From Alteromonadaceae bacterium XY-R5 (lineage in GTDB: Bacteria > Pseudomonadota > Gammaproteobacteria > Enterobacterales > Alteromonadaceae), in contig LXWE01000001.1 of assembly GCA_001660395.1 (NCBI GenBank), positions 1,240,001-1,304,000 of the forward strand: 64,000 bases of DNA. Direction: 5' to 3'. This document shows positions 1 through 9,034 of this stretch, piece after piece. Each line of letters begins with the position of its first letter. Within the stretch, counting starts at the first letter, position 1. The position numbers and the translations under genes are program-made. The notes beneath the pieces are model-generated. The model was not told the origin of the DNA, ran no database searches, and saw only the letters and a program-made list of their open reading frames with translations.

Positions 1-616
1 ACTGGTTGGTTGCTGAGAAATGTTTACAACCAAAGAAACCACGGTATGCCGATAAAGGCGAAGGATGCGGACCTGTCAGCACTCGATGGCGCTGTCTGTC
101 TATGGCTTTACCTTTTTTCTGTGCGTGACTTCCCCAAAGGATAAACACCAGGTTTTCTGTGTGGGTATTCAGCTGGGCGATCACGTTATCGGTGAAAGTT
201 TCCCACCCTATCCTGGCATGAGAATGTGCCTGGCCGCGTTCAACCGTCAATACGGTATTGAGCAGAAGCACACCCTGCTCTGCCCATTTTTGCAGATAGC
301 CATGAGCAGGAATCTGGAACCCCGGAATATCCTCGGCCAGCTCTTTGTACATATTAGCCAAAGAAGGGGGTGCAGGTACGCCAGGCTTGACCGAAAAACA
401 CAAACCGTGAGCCTGCCCCGGACCGTGATACGGATCCTGACCAATGATAACAACTTTGACCTTATCTAATTCGCAGGCATCAAAGGCATTAAACACCTCA
501 TTCGCAGGGGGATATACCTCAACGCCGGCATCCCGGCGTTGCTGCACATAGTCCATAATTGCCTGAAAATAGGGCTGCTGTTTCTCAGCCCCAATCACAT
601 CACTCCAGGAGGTCAC
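1..616 (-). CDS. ung: Uracil-DNA glycosylase, 3' end cut by the window edge
   Basis: Family 1 uracil-DNA glycosylase, which removes uracil from DNA in base excision repair in the cytoplasm. The frame is open from a GTG at 616-614 to the left edge, about 205 codons. It holds the water-activating motif GQDPYHG near residues 59-65 and the DNA-binding loop HPSPLS near the edge, in the expected order. Only roughly the last 15-20 residues should be missing. The GTG follows directly after the thrC stop codon (TAA then GTG), with AAGG about 10 nt upstream inside the end of thrC, so translation is probably coupled to thrC. Identification is firm; the GTG start is likely but not proven. Confidence 0.95.
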   Translation of the reverse strand, partial: MTSWSDVIGAEKQQPYFQAIMDYVQQRRDAGVEVYPPANEVFNAFDACELDKVKVVIIGQDPYHGPGQAHGLCFSVKPGVPAPPSLANMYKELAEDIPGFQIPAHGYLQKWAEQGVLLLNTVLTVERGQAHSHARIGWETFTDNVIAQLNTHTENLVFILWGSHAQKKGKAIDRQRHRVLTGPHPSPLSAYRGFFGCKHFSATNQ

Positions 617-1906
617 TTATTTACCTTGCAATAAAGCAAACAAATGCGCTTTCAGGGCTTGGTAGTCTGCTGGCAATTCCGCAGATAGGCTCTCTTTACC
701 CGCCACTGCAGCAAGTTCCTCAGGCAAGCTGATGGGCTGACCTAACACATTTTCAACGGTTTCGCGGAATTTAGCCGGATGCGCCGTGCCCAGGAAAATA
801 CCAGCCTGCTCTTCTGACTTGTAGCGCGCCAACGCTTTGTAAGCGATAGCCGCATGTGGCTCACTCACATAGCCCAGCTGAGCCAGTTGCTTCATCGCCA
901 CCTGAGTATATTCTTCGTCTACGCAATCACCCGTAATCAGGCTTTTATCAATCAAACCCTTTTCCACCATGGCTTCGATACGCGGCCAGTTGTTTGGCTG
1001 GCTGACATCCATGGCATTGGATAAGGTCGCCACCGTCGCGTTCGGTGCCCACTCACCGGTTTTCAGGTAACGGGGAACAGTATCATTCAGGTTAGTGGCA
1101 GCAACAAAGTGCCCCACAGGTAAGCCCATGATTTTGGCAATCACACCCGCCGTCAGGTTACCAAAGTTACCGCTTGGTACCGAGATAACCGCATCGGCAC
1201 GCTTTTCAGCTGGCAGTTGGGCTACCGCTTCAAAGTAATAACATACCTGTGCCAATAAACGGCTGATATTAATTGAGTTTGCCGAGTTTAGGTGCAAGCC
1301 TTCACGTACATCAGGATCATCGAACGACTGCTTCACCATGGCCTGACAGGCATCAAAATCATCTTCAATAGCGACAGTGTGAATGTTTCCGCCCAAGGTA
1401 GTGAATAACTTCTCTTGAAGGGCACTGATTTTGCCTTTTGGATACAGGATCACCACATTGATGTTGTCGATACCATGGAAGGCATGGGCAACGGCGGCGC
1501 CTGTATCACCTGACGTGGCCGTTAGAATCGTGATTTTCTCGCCCTTGGCGATCTCTGACAAACACTGGGCCATAAAACGGCCGCCAAAATCTTTAAACGC
1601 CAGCGTTGGGCCATGGAACAGCTCCAGACAATACACATTGTCGGTCACTTGCGCCAATGGCGCTCCAAAAGCAAACGCACGTTCTACCACACCATCCAGC
1701 ACCGCTTTTGGCAGTTCATCACCAATCAAGGTACCCAAGATCAGTTTGCTACGCTCAACAAACGGCATCGCCAATACGGCATCGATATCATCAAACTTTG
1801 GCAAGGTTTCTGGGAAATATAATCCCTGATTTTTACCCAAACCACGTTTTACCGCTTCTGAAAAGCTGGCGGTATCTGAAGCATCTTTTAAATTTACCAA
1901 TTCCAC
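617..1906 (-). CDS. thrC: Threonine synthase
   Basis: Converts O-phosphohomoserine to threonine with pyridoxal phosphate, the last step of threonine synthesis. The protein is 429 aa, the usual length for the enterobacterial type. The PLP lysine is visible in LAFKDFGGRF (K105), followed by the TSGDTGAAVAHAF phosphate-binding loop. The N-terminus (NLKD, GLGKNQGLYFP) matches the family, supporting the GTG start at 1906; AAAAGG lies about 10 nt upstream. It is the last gene of thrABC, 41 nt after thrB, and abuts ung. Confidence 0.97.
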   Translation of the reverse strand: MELVNLKDASDTASFSEAVKRGLGKNQGLYFPETLPKFDDIDAVLAMPFVERSKLILGTLIGDELPKAVLDGVVERAFAFGAPLAQVTDNVYCLELFHGPTLAFKDFGGRFMAQCLSEIAKGEKITILTATSGDTGAAVAHAFHGIDNINVVILYPKGKISALQEKLFTTLGGNIHTVAIEDDFDACQAMVKQSFDDPDVREGLHLNSANSINISRLLAQVCYYFEAVAQLPAEKRADAVISVPSGNFGNLTAGVIAKIMGLPVGHFVAATNLNDTVPRYLKTGEWAPNATVATLSNAMDVSQPNNWPRIEAMVEKGLIDKSLITGDCVDEEYTQVAMKQLAQLGYVSEPHAAIAYKALARYKSEEQAGIFLGTAHPAKFRETVENVLGQPISLPEELAAVAGKESLSAELPADYQALKAHLFALLQGK

Positions 1907-1947
1907 AATAAATTACCTTTTCAAAACTTGTCGCGTGTGTCGCAGTG

Positions 1948-2892
1948 CTATTCGGCCACTGCGCCTTGCATATCCAGCTGGCATACATGACTAAAGCCAG
2001 TCTCATTTTGTATATAGTTATCAGCCAACCACTGTTTAATGGTCTGGGCATTTTCCAAGCTATTGGTCACCGCAAATACTGTCGGCCCCGACCCAGAAAT
2101 GCCAAAGGCCAGCGCGCCGTTTTCCATGGCGAACTGACGGGATTCATCAAAATAGGGTAGCAGTGATTTACGATAAGGTTCAGCCAACACATCCAGCATC
2201 ACGCTTGCCGCGAGAGCTTCATCCTTGCGGTATAAAGCATCAATAAACACCGCTAACTGACGCCCAAACTGGATCGTCGTTTTCATCGGTACGTCTTTTG
2301 GCAGAATATTTCTGGCTGCCGCGGTCGATACGCTAATGCCTGAATAACAGGCCACCCAATACCAGTTATCAAATACAGGTAATGACAGCGAAATCTGATC
2401 AGGCTGCTCAGCCATTAAGGTCAGGCCTCCCACATAACAGGGAGCCACATTATCGTAATGAATACTGCCGCTGATTTGACCTTCCAGCTCCCCCATCATC
2501 AGTAACATATCATGCTCACTGAAAGGCGTATCATAGAATACATTCAGGCCGTGCAGCGCCGCTACAATAGAGCTGGCGCTAGAACCCAAACCACTGCCGA
2601 TAGGCAGATGCTTATGTAATACCAAGCGTGCCGGACTAACAGATTTGCCCTGCTTGACCAGTGCTTCAACAAAATGGTGATAACACAGGGTAACGATATT
2701 TTGATCTGCGTCACCTGGTAGTTTATGGGCAAATGCGCCTTTCACTTCCAGGCTGTATTCACTGGCTGCATGCACTTCAACTTCATCGCCGAGCTTACTG
2801 CCGTCAATAGGCTTTAATGCTGCCCCCAGCAGATCAAATCCCAGGCTGACATTACCGGTTGATGCAGGTGCGTAAGCAATAATGGATTTCAT
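1948..2892 (-). CDS. thrB: Homoserine kinase
   Basis: GHMP-family kinase that phosphorylates homoserine to O-phosphohomoserine. The protein is 314 aa, normal for the family. The ATP-binding loop PIGSGLGSSASSIVAAL is visible near residues 90-107, and a C-terminal GHMP glycine motif, FGISGSGPTVFAV, near residue 260. It starts with ATG 22 nt downstream of thrA and is followed by thrC, so it is the middle of a compact operon whose expression should follow the leader attenuator upstream of thrA. Confidence 0.97.
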   Translation of the reverse strand: MKSIIAYAPASTGNVSLGFDLLGAALKPIDGSKLGDEVEVHAASEYSLEVKGAFAHKLPGDADQNIVTLCYHHFVEALVKQGKSVSPARLVLHKHLPIGSGLGSSASSIVAALHGLNVFYDTPFSEHDMLLMMGELEGQISGSIHYDNVAPCYVGGLTLMAEQPDQISLSLPVFDNWYWVACYSGISVSTAAARNILPKDVPMKTTIQFGRQLAVFIDALYRKDEALAASVMLDVLAEPYRKSLLPYFDESRQFAMENGALAFGISGSGPTVFAVTNSLENAQTIKQWLADNYIQNETGFSHVCQLDMQGAVAE

Positions 2893-2914
2893 ACTTCAGT
2901 TCCTTCTTAACGGC

Positions 2915-5374
2915 TTACGCCAGCTTCCACGGCATAGTGCGTAATACGTCCGCAAACACACCCGCAGCCGTTACAGCAGCGCCGGCACCGTAACCACGGA
3001 TCACAAACGGAATAGGCTGGTAATACTGGCTGTGAATGGCCAGTGCGTTTTCGCCATCTTTGATCACGTATAATGGGTGCTCTGGGCCAACGGCTTCGAT
3101 AGATACCTTGCACTTGCCATTATCAATGGAGCCTACGTAACGCAATACCTTGCCATCGGCTTTAGCCTGCTGCACTTTTTGCTGATAGTAATCATCCAGT
3201 TTTGGCAGATTTTTCATGAACTGCTCAACCGAACCTGAATCATCGAACTCTGAAGGCAACGCAGATTCAATCTGAATATCAGACAGCTCCAAAGGCAAAC
3301 CTGATTCACGGGCCATAATCAACAACTTACGCGCCACATCAGTACCACTTAAATCATCGCGCGGATCCGGCTCAGTGAAGCCATTTTTCTTGGCAATATT
3401 GGTTGCTTCAGACAGGCTCAATCCCTCGTCCAGTTTGCCGAAGATATAAGATAACGAACCTGACAAAATGCCTTCAAAACGCAACAATTCGTCACCGGCA
3501 AAAATCAGCTTTTGCAGGTTATCGATCACTGGCAAGCCTGCGCCTACAGTGGTTTCGTACAGAAACTGGCGATTGGTTTTTTGCGCCGCGTCGCGAAGCT
3601 TGCGGTAAAACGCCATCTCAGCCGTGTTTGCCTTTTTGTTCGGCGTCACTACATGGAAGCCCGCTTCAAGCATATCCGGATATTGCTTGGCGATTTTTTC
3701 GCTGCTGGTACAGTCGATAATCACTGGATTGATCAAGCTGTTATCGTTTACGAACTGGCGTAAACGCTCAAGGCTATAGCCATGTTCAGCTTCTTTCAGC
3801 TGGCCTTCCCAACCATTATTTAGATCAACACCATTGGCTTCGAGTAACAGCTTTTTACTGTTGGCGATACCGTAAACGCGCAGACGGATATTACGTTTTA
3901 ACAATGTTGGTTGCTGGCGCGCAATTTGCGCCAACAGCTCTTTCCCCACAGTGCCACACCCCAGCAAAAACGCATCTATGCTGTGTAAATTTGTGAAAAA
4001 GTTTTGGTGCACGACTTTTACCGCTTCTTTGGCTTTATGGGTTTCAATAACAGTAGATATTGAACGCTCAGATGAACCTTGCGCAATCGCTACATTGTTC
4101 ACTCGCGCCTGAGCCAGTGAACTGAAAAATTTAGCAGCTAACCCTTTGGACGAGCGCATACCATCGCCCACCAGAGTGACAATAGATAAGCCATGGCGCA
4201 CTTCTAATGGATCTAGCAAGCCATTGGATAATTCCAATGCAAACGAGTCTTCCAACAGATCCTGAGCCTTGCTGGCATCTTTACTGTGAATACAGAAGCT
4301 GATGCTGTATTCAGACGATGACTGAGTGATCAGACAAATAGAAATATTGGCATTCGACATCACTTCGAATACGCGACTGGCCATGCCAACCATGCCTTTC
4401 ATTCCCGGGCCAGCGACATTAAACATCGACATATTGTCCAGGTTAGAAATGCCCTTAACGCTGGTCCAGACAGTGCTGGCTTCATTACTGATCAGGGTGC
4501 CAGGTGCCGCTGGATTCAAGGTATTACGGATCAAACACGGGATATGATGCTGAGCGATTGGACCAATGGTTTTCGGATGCAATACTTTGGCACCAAAGTA
4601 CGATAATTCCATGGCTTCCTGATAAGTCAGTTTATCCAGCAGTACCGCGCCTTCAACCTGATTTGGGTCAGCGTTATACACACCGTCTACATCCGTCCAG
4701 ATTTCACAACAGCTGGCATCTATACAGGCAGCCAGAATTGCCGCGGAGTAGTCTGAACCATTGCGTCCCAGAGTGACCTTTTCACCTGCATCATTGGCCG
4801 CCACAAACCCAGGCATCACCAATAATTTTTTACCGCTTTTATCCACTTCGCTAAAACGCGCTTTGCTGCTGGATACATCGGCAATGCTATCCAGATAATC
4901 CCCTTCTGCCAGCACATACGTCACTGGATCAAGGATTTCGTTCTCCTGGCCAAGGGCGGTCAAAATGGCACTGAAAATATTGACGCTGATATATTCACCC
5001 AGGCTGATGATGCGGGCAGTAATCGGATCAGGAGCACATTTCAGCAAGTTGATACCTTCAAGTTGCTGACCCAGATCGGTCAGGACGGTATCAATATAGG
5101 TAGTCAGTTCAGAATGATTAAATTGTGGAAGAGAAGAAGCGAGTTCGTCGGCGATGCCTTTTAGATTCATTTGCAGCTTCGCCAGTAACTCGCCGTAATC
5201 GTTGCCAGCGGCAGCCTCATCGCACAACAACGATAGCGCATTGGTAACGCCTTTGGGGGCCGATAATACTACAGCGGCACCATCTTCACGGTGGGCCTCC
5301 AGGCTGATGTCTTTAACTCGTAAATAGCGTTTAGCGTCTGCCAGCGATGAACCGCCAAATTTCAACACTTTCAT
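2915..5374 (-). CDS. thrA: Bifunctional aspartokinase I / homoserine dehydrogenase I
   Basis: Fusion enzyme catalysing the first and third steps of the aspartate-to-threonine branch. The protein is 819 aa, the standard length of ThrA. The aspartokinase domain begins [18 protein letters not shown] and contains GRNGSDYSA near residue 205. ACT-type regulatory segments follow at about 300-450. The homoserine dehydrogenase domain begins with the NAD-binding loop [12 protein letters not shown] near residue 470 and carries [16 protein letters not shown]. The start is supported by AAGGAG about 7 nt upstream. Feedback inhibition by threonine is usual for this family; transcription is under the thrL attenuator at 5453-5572. 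Confidence 0.98.
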   Translation of the reverse strand: MKVLKFGGSSLADAKRYLRVKDISLEAHREDGAAVVLSAPKGVTNALSLLCDEAAAGNDYGELLAKLQMNLKGIADELASSLPQFNHSELTTYIDTVLTDLGQQLEGINLLKCAPDPITARIISLGEYISVNIFSAILTALGQENEILDPVTYVLAEGDYLDSIADVSSSKARFSEVDKSGKKLLVMPGFVAANDAGEKVTLGRNGSDYSAAILAACIDASCCEIWTDVDGVYNADPNQVEGAVLLDKLTYQEAMELSYFGAKVLHPKTIGPIAQHHIPCLIRNTLNPAAPGTLISNEASTVWTSVKGISNLDNMSMFNVAGPGMKGMVGMASRVFEVMSNANISICLITQSSSEYSISFCIHSKDASKAQDLLEDSFALELSNGLLDPLEVRHGLSIVTLVGDGMRSSKGLAAKFFSSLAQARVNNVAIAQGSSERSISTVIETHKAKEAVKVVHQNFFTNLHSIDAFLLGCGTVGKELLAQIARQQPTLLKRNIRLRVYGIANSKKLLLEANGVDLNNGWEGQLKEAEHGYSLERLRQFVNDNSLINPVIIDCTSSEKIAKQYPDMLEAGFHVVTPNKKANTAEMAFYRKLRDAAQKTNRQFLYETTVGAGLPVIDNLQKLIFAGDELLRFEGILSGSLSYIFGKLDEGLSLSEATNIAKKNGFTEPDPRDDLSGTDVARKLLIMARESGLPLELSDIQIESALPSEFDDSGSVEQFMKNLPKLDDYYQQKVQQAKADGKVLRYVGSIDNGKCKVSIEAVGPEHPLYVIKDGENALAIHSQYYQPIPFVIRGYGAGAAVTAAGVFADVLRTMPWKLA

Positions 5375-5452
5375 GTGTGCTCCTTCTTCTCGCCTGCGAC
5401 TGATTGGTCACGTTTCTTGTTGCTGCTTATTAAAAATACAATGCCCAAATAC

Positions 5453-5482
5453 AAAAAAGCCCGCTTGGTGTCGCGGGCTTTT
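5453..5482 (-). terminator. Attenuator terminator of the thr operon
   Basis: In the minus-strand RNA the stem GCCCGC / GCGGGC with an 8-nt loop is followed by a run of six U, a textbook intrinsic terminator between thrL and thrA. GUCGC in the 3' part of the thrL frame can pair with GCGAC, which overlaps the 5' arm of the terminator. This could form part of a competing antiterminator when ribosomes stall on the Thr/Ile codons; that pairing is inferred by eye only. Confidence 0.9.
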
Positions 5483-5503
5483 GGTATTTTTTTTCTTTAC
5501 GCA

Positions 5504-5572
5504 CTAGCCAGCGACCGCCCTAACAAGGGTGGTGGTAATAATCATGCCGGTGGTGCTCATTATTGTTTTCAT
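5504..5572 (-). CDS. thrL: thr operon leader peptide
   Basis: A 22-residue reading frame starts with ATG at 5572, reads MKTIMSTTGMIITTTLVRAV followed by AG, and stops with TAG at 5504-5506. Nine of its residues are Thr (6) or Ile (3), including Thr-Thr-Thr and Ile-Ile runs. This is the codon bias expected of a ThrL leader, which senses charged tRNA-Thr and tRNA-Ile. It lies 129 nt upstream of thrA and about 20 nt before a strong terminator. It is too short for normal gene calling. Confidence 0.92.
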   Translation of the reverse strand: MKTIMSTTGMIITTTLVRAVAG

Positions 5573-5588
5573 ACGCCCCAATTTGCCG

Positions 5589-5602
5589 TATAGACGTCTA
5601 TA
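5589..5602. promoter_or_regulatory. 14-bp perfect palindrome upstream of thrL
   Basis: TATAGACGTCTATA is a perfect 14-bp inverted repeat centred about 23 nt upstream of the thrL start. A TTGACA hexamer for the minus strand is immediately adjacent at 5603-5608. No convincing -10 box follows it at normal spacing, so the promoter position is unresolved. The palindrome could be an operator or part of the 5' untranslated RNA. Confidence 0.4.
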
Positions 5603-5749
5603 TGTCAACAGCAAGCTGAGCAAGTTTTATTATTTTATATGCTTTAGAAGCACATGCACGAGAATATCCTTGTATGCATGCAAAGCGCTGTCCGCTTATA
5701 TCCAATGCAAAACCATATTGTCTCGCTATAACCCCATCTATACGCGAAA

Positions 5750-5774
5750 GCGCCATAGAGATTTGCTATGGCGC
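5750..5774 (-). terminator. Possible terminator downstream of the TonB-dependent receptor
   Basis: A 9-bp perfect stem GCGCCATAG / CTATGGCGC with a 7-nt loop lies about 30 nt past the stop of the receptor gene. The following minus-strand run is only CTTTC, so it is a weak classical terminator. It could also act on plus-strand transcripts. Confidence 0.5.
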
Positions 5775-5805
5775 CTTTGATAAACCGTGTCCTGACGACC
5801 TGCAG

Positions 5806-8664
5806 TTACATGCGGTAACGCACACCCAAGGCAAAGGTGCGGCTGATAATGCCCGCATTCAGGTTCATCAGATTCTCATTTCCCTTACCATAATAGGTTT
5901 TGTAGACATCATCCGTCAGATTAGTCGCATCAAAGGTAACCGTTAGCTCTTTGGTGACATCATAACTTAACTGGAAATCCAGGCTCTGCTCAGGTCGGCT
6001 GTAAACAGCCAGAGGGTTAGCAAACAGCGCTGACTCAGAATAAGACATAAAGTTATCACGCCATACATACGACAAGCGCGCCTCAAAGTCTGTCTTATCG
6101 TACGCAACAACCACGCTGTAAGATAAATCAGAGACGCCATAGATATCATAAGTCGCATACCCAGTGGTCTCACCATCGTCAGCCACCACCGGATATTTCT
6201 GGCTCGAATCCAGAGCGGTTAAACTGGCCTGTACACCTAACCCATCCAGGACCTCAGGCAAATTTGACGGGAAGTAGACCAATCCAAGTTCAACCCCCTT
6301 CAGTTTACCATCGGACGCATTCTGCGGGGAGCTCATCACGTACTTCTCATCTTCGCCATCACCATCTTTATCCCGATAGACAATGGTTTTACTGGTCGTC
6401 ACGAAGCCTTCGATATCGCGTTGAAACAAAGTGGTATAAATCGAACTGGCCTCAGCAAAATACCATTCCAGCGACAAGTCATAGTTAGTAGATTCCGTCG
6501 GCTTTAACTGATAATTACCGGCAGAGGCAGACGCATACCCCACATTACTGACATCATCACCCAGCACTTCCGTCGGGTTCAAACTGGCAAAATCTGGCAT
6601 ACGCAAGGTTTGGGTGTAAGCAAAACGCATCAGTAAGTCATCAGCGATATTCCAACGTACCACCAGGCTGGGTAACACTTTGGTCGTCTTGTTCGTCGCG
6701 GAATCTTGCGTGGTTTCTATGACTTCGGCATTTTCATCCACAGGTGTCCAGAAGCGCATATCCTGTTTATAGCTCACCGCTCTGACGCCAAATTCACCGT
6801 TAATTTGCTGACCTAGTCGATAGTTTGCACTGGCGTATGCAGCCAAACCTGTCTCTTCAATGTCATAGGTGGTGTAACGTTTATTCGCCGGATCCGTTAA
6901 ACCATAAATACTGCGGAATTCATCAGCATGATCAAAGATGTAGAAACCATTCGCCACCGCCCAGCTGTCCGGCACTGCCGCACGACCATCAAAGAAATTT
7001 TTGGTAATATGCACCAAGCCATCGCCACCATCGTCCAGTTGCGTCATAAAATCACTAACTGTGCCCGAACCATCGGCTGACTGACTATAGGTTTGCTCCT
7101 GAGCGCCGCGCTTGTCGGCACGAAAACCGAAATTAACTGTACCGATAACGTCGCTATCCAACGCCCATTTCCCATCTAATGTATAGGTAAGCTCATCACC
7201 TGAGTTACCACCGCCATTGTCATACAGGTAAGACGCATTCCAGTTGTTAATATCGGTCAAATCAGATTCATCCAGTTCGGTGTCTGGATCATCCATAAAG
7301 CTCACAGCTGCAATGCCGTCATTGTGATTAAAGTCTGCTGATACTCCATAAGCTGTGCGTAGAAATCGCATTGCGAAGAACTGGGTAGTGTAATCACTTT
7401 TCTGATAAACCAGTTCAGAGTCCAGAGTCAAGTCATCAGTTACGTACCAATTTGCCCCTAAGGCGTACAACCAGCTATCGGTCTTGCCTTTGGTGGTATC
7501 GCCACTGGTAAAATGATAGGTGCTATAGGCATTGCGGGATTTCACCACATTAGTACCTTCATATAATTGGATCGCCGCATCATCATCGCTCAGGGTGCCA
7601 TCCCCTAGGCCGTTCCATTCATAGATATTGGTAAAGTTCAGCGAGTTGAAGGATGTATTGCGATAGCCGTTATAAAAAACTTCCGCCACCAATTCCAGTT
7701 CCGCACTCGGTGCCCATTGCAGAGACAAATTAGCGGCCGGACGTTTGCGGGTACCTATATAGTCGTTCATGAAAATCGCATCACGAGACAGCATGTATTC
7801 GGTCTCGATACCATTCACATCCATGGTTGCGCCAGACTGAGTACTTAAACCCGCATCCAAACCTGCTGTCCACAACTCTTCTTCATAAGCACGATCATCA
7901 GAGGTGTATATACGCTCATAGGGATCAAAGCCATCCGCCGGATCATTTGTCATGTAAGGCACAAATGCCCCCGGTGTGATGTTCATATCGCGGTAATTGG
8001 TTTCCGCGTATGACAAATTTAACAGTGCGCCAAACTCGCCACCGCCCACTTCCCAACGATCGCTCAGTAACAAGCTCACATTAGGATCAATTTTATCGCG
8101 CAGTTCCTGATAGGTACCTTTCGCGGCCAAGACCACTTTTGAACCTTCAAAGTTAAACGGACGCTGGGTTTTAATATCGATACTACCGGCGATGCCGTTT
8201 TCCACCTGAGACGCCGAACGGGTTTTGAAGACCTCTACAGACGACAATAAGCTAGCCGGAATATCAGCTAATGCCACAGAGCGACCGGCTCCGGTAAAGA
8301 CCTGACGACCGTTAACTGTGGTATTTACATCGGTTAAACCACGAATGGAGACGGTAGAAACTTCACCAGAACCTCTGCCGGTGGTTTGTACGCCAGTGAC
8401 CCGTTGTAAGGATTCGATCACGTTGTTATCGGGAAACTTACCGATATCTTCGGCAACGATGGCATCAACCAGTTGAAAACTCTGGCGTTTAATATTTAGC
8501 GCTTTATTCAAGCTGCCCTTAATGCCGCGCACTTCGATCACTTCAACCGCAGATTTATCGTTATCGGCTTTTACCTCAGTGTTGTCATCCGAGGATTGCG
8601 CAAAGGCGGTCTGGTGAAACATTGCCAACAAAATTGCGCTGGCAAGGCTGGTTTTCTTAAACAT
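5806..8664 (-). CDS. TonB-dependent receptor, probably for arabino-oligosaccharides
   Basis: Outer-membrane beta-barrel receptor that imports a ligand using TonB energy. The chosen ATG at 8664 has GGAG about 10 nt upstream and gives 952 aa with a signal peptide (MFKKTSLASAILLAMFHQTAFAQ, shown in part). A TonB-box-like VEVIEVRG follows the mature N-terminus. The plug domain carries VTGVQTTGRGSGEVSTVSIRG, and the barrel ends in an aromatic-rich strand, FALGVRYRM. The type resembles the large sugar receptors common in Alteromonadales, Caulobacter and Xanthomonas. It is divergent from a GH43 arabinanase 370 bp away, from which the arabinan ligand is inferred; the sequence itself does not show the ligand. 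Confidence 0.88.
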   Translation of the reverse strand: MFKKTSLASAILLAMFHQTAFAQSSDDNTEVKADNDKSAVEVIEVRGIKGSLNKALNIKRQSFQLVDAIVAEDIGKFPDNNVIESLQRVTGVQTTGRGSGEVSTVSIRGLTDVNTTVNGRQVFTGAGRSVALADIPASLLSSVEVFKTRSASQVENGIAGSIDIKTQRPFNFEGSKVVLAAKGTYQELRDKIDPNVSLLLSDRWEVGGGEFGALLNLSYAETNYRDMNITPGAFVPYMTNDPADGFDPYERIYTSDDRAYEEELWTAGLDAGLSTQSGATMDVNGIETEYMLSRDAIFMNDYIGTRKRPAANLSLQWAPSAELELVAEVFYNGYRNTSFNSLNFTNIYEWNGLGDGTLSDDDAAIQLYEGTNVVKSRNAYSTYHFTSGDTTKGKTDSWLYALGANWYVTDDLTLDSELVYQKSDYTTQFFAMRFLRTAYGVSADFNHNDGIAAVSFMDDPDTELDESDLTDINNWNASYLYDNGGGNSGDELTYTLDGKWALDSDVIGTVNFGFRADKRGAQEQTYSQSADGSGTVSDFMTQLDDGGDGLVHITKNFFDGRAAVPDSWAVANGFYIFDHADEFRSIYGLTDPANKRYTTYDIEETGLAAYASANYRLGQQINGEFGVRAVSYKQDMRFWTPVDENAEVIETTQDSATNKTTKVLPSLVVRWNIADDLLMRFAYTQTLRMPDFASLNPTEVLGDDVSNVGYASASAGNYQLKPTESTNYDLSLEWYFAEASSIYTTLFQRDIEGFVTTSKTIVYRDKDGDGEDEKYVMSSPQNASDGKLKGVELGLVYFPSNLPEVLDGLGVQASLTALDSSQKYPVVADDGETTGYATYDIYGVSDLSYSVVVAYDKTDFEARLSYVWRDNFMSYSESALFANPLAVYSRPEQSLDFQLSYDVTKELTVTFDATNLTDDVYKTYYGKGNENLMNLNAGIISRTFALGVRYRM

Positions 8665-9034
8665 TTTCCAACTCCAGATTAAATTCAACTGATTTAAAAA
8701 TAATTAACCTTTGGGCACACAGAGGGTCTCTCAGGGGCGAAATCAGGCTGATACCCAAACCGGTCATGTTATCTAATTGTTAAGGTACATTATTAATATT
8801 GTATGATTAAATAGCGGATGACGGCCTTTACACTAAATTTACTTTTTTGCTAACACACCTGATTTATAAGGGTTTAACGGGAATTACTCTTACAAATGAA
8901 GTAAAAACGTTAACAAATCAAGGGGATCTTGTTAGTGGGATGATTGTAATCACTTCTTATTGTATTACGATAGCACAAATGAAATAACATTACTTTAACA
9001 AACTGTATTACTTAGATTTATAAAGGAGTGATAG
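8665..9034. other. Intergenic region between divergent receptor and arabinanase
   Basis: A 370-bp A/T-rich stretch that must hold divergent promoters. AAAGGAG precedes the GH43 start. A possible plus-strand promoter is TTGTAA, 16 bp, TACGAT around 8945-8972. A partial palindrome around AACGTT near 8909 is too imperfect to call a LacI-type operator. No small gene or RNA was recognised. Confidence 0.4.

Noticed and set aside
65-469. 134-codon plus-strand frame at the left edge
   Set aside because: It lies fully antisense to ung, whose motifs are unmistakable in the other strand.
5603-5608. TTGACA as the -35 box of the thr promoter
   Set aside because: At normal spacing the -10 would be CAAATT and the RNA would start at the thrL ATG, leaving no leader; the hexamer alone is not enough.
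8903-8916. GTAAAAACGTTAAC as a further LacI-type operator
   Set aside because: Only the central AACGTT is symmetric; the arms do not match, so it is likely chance in A/T-rich DNA.
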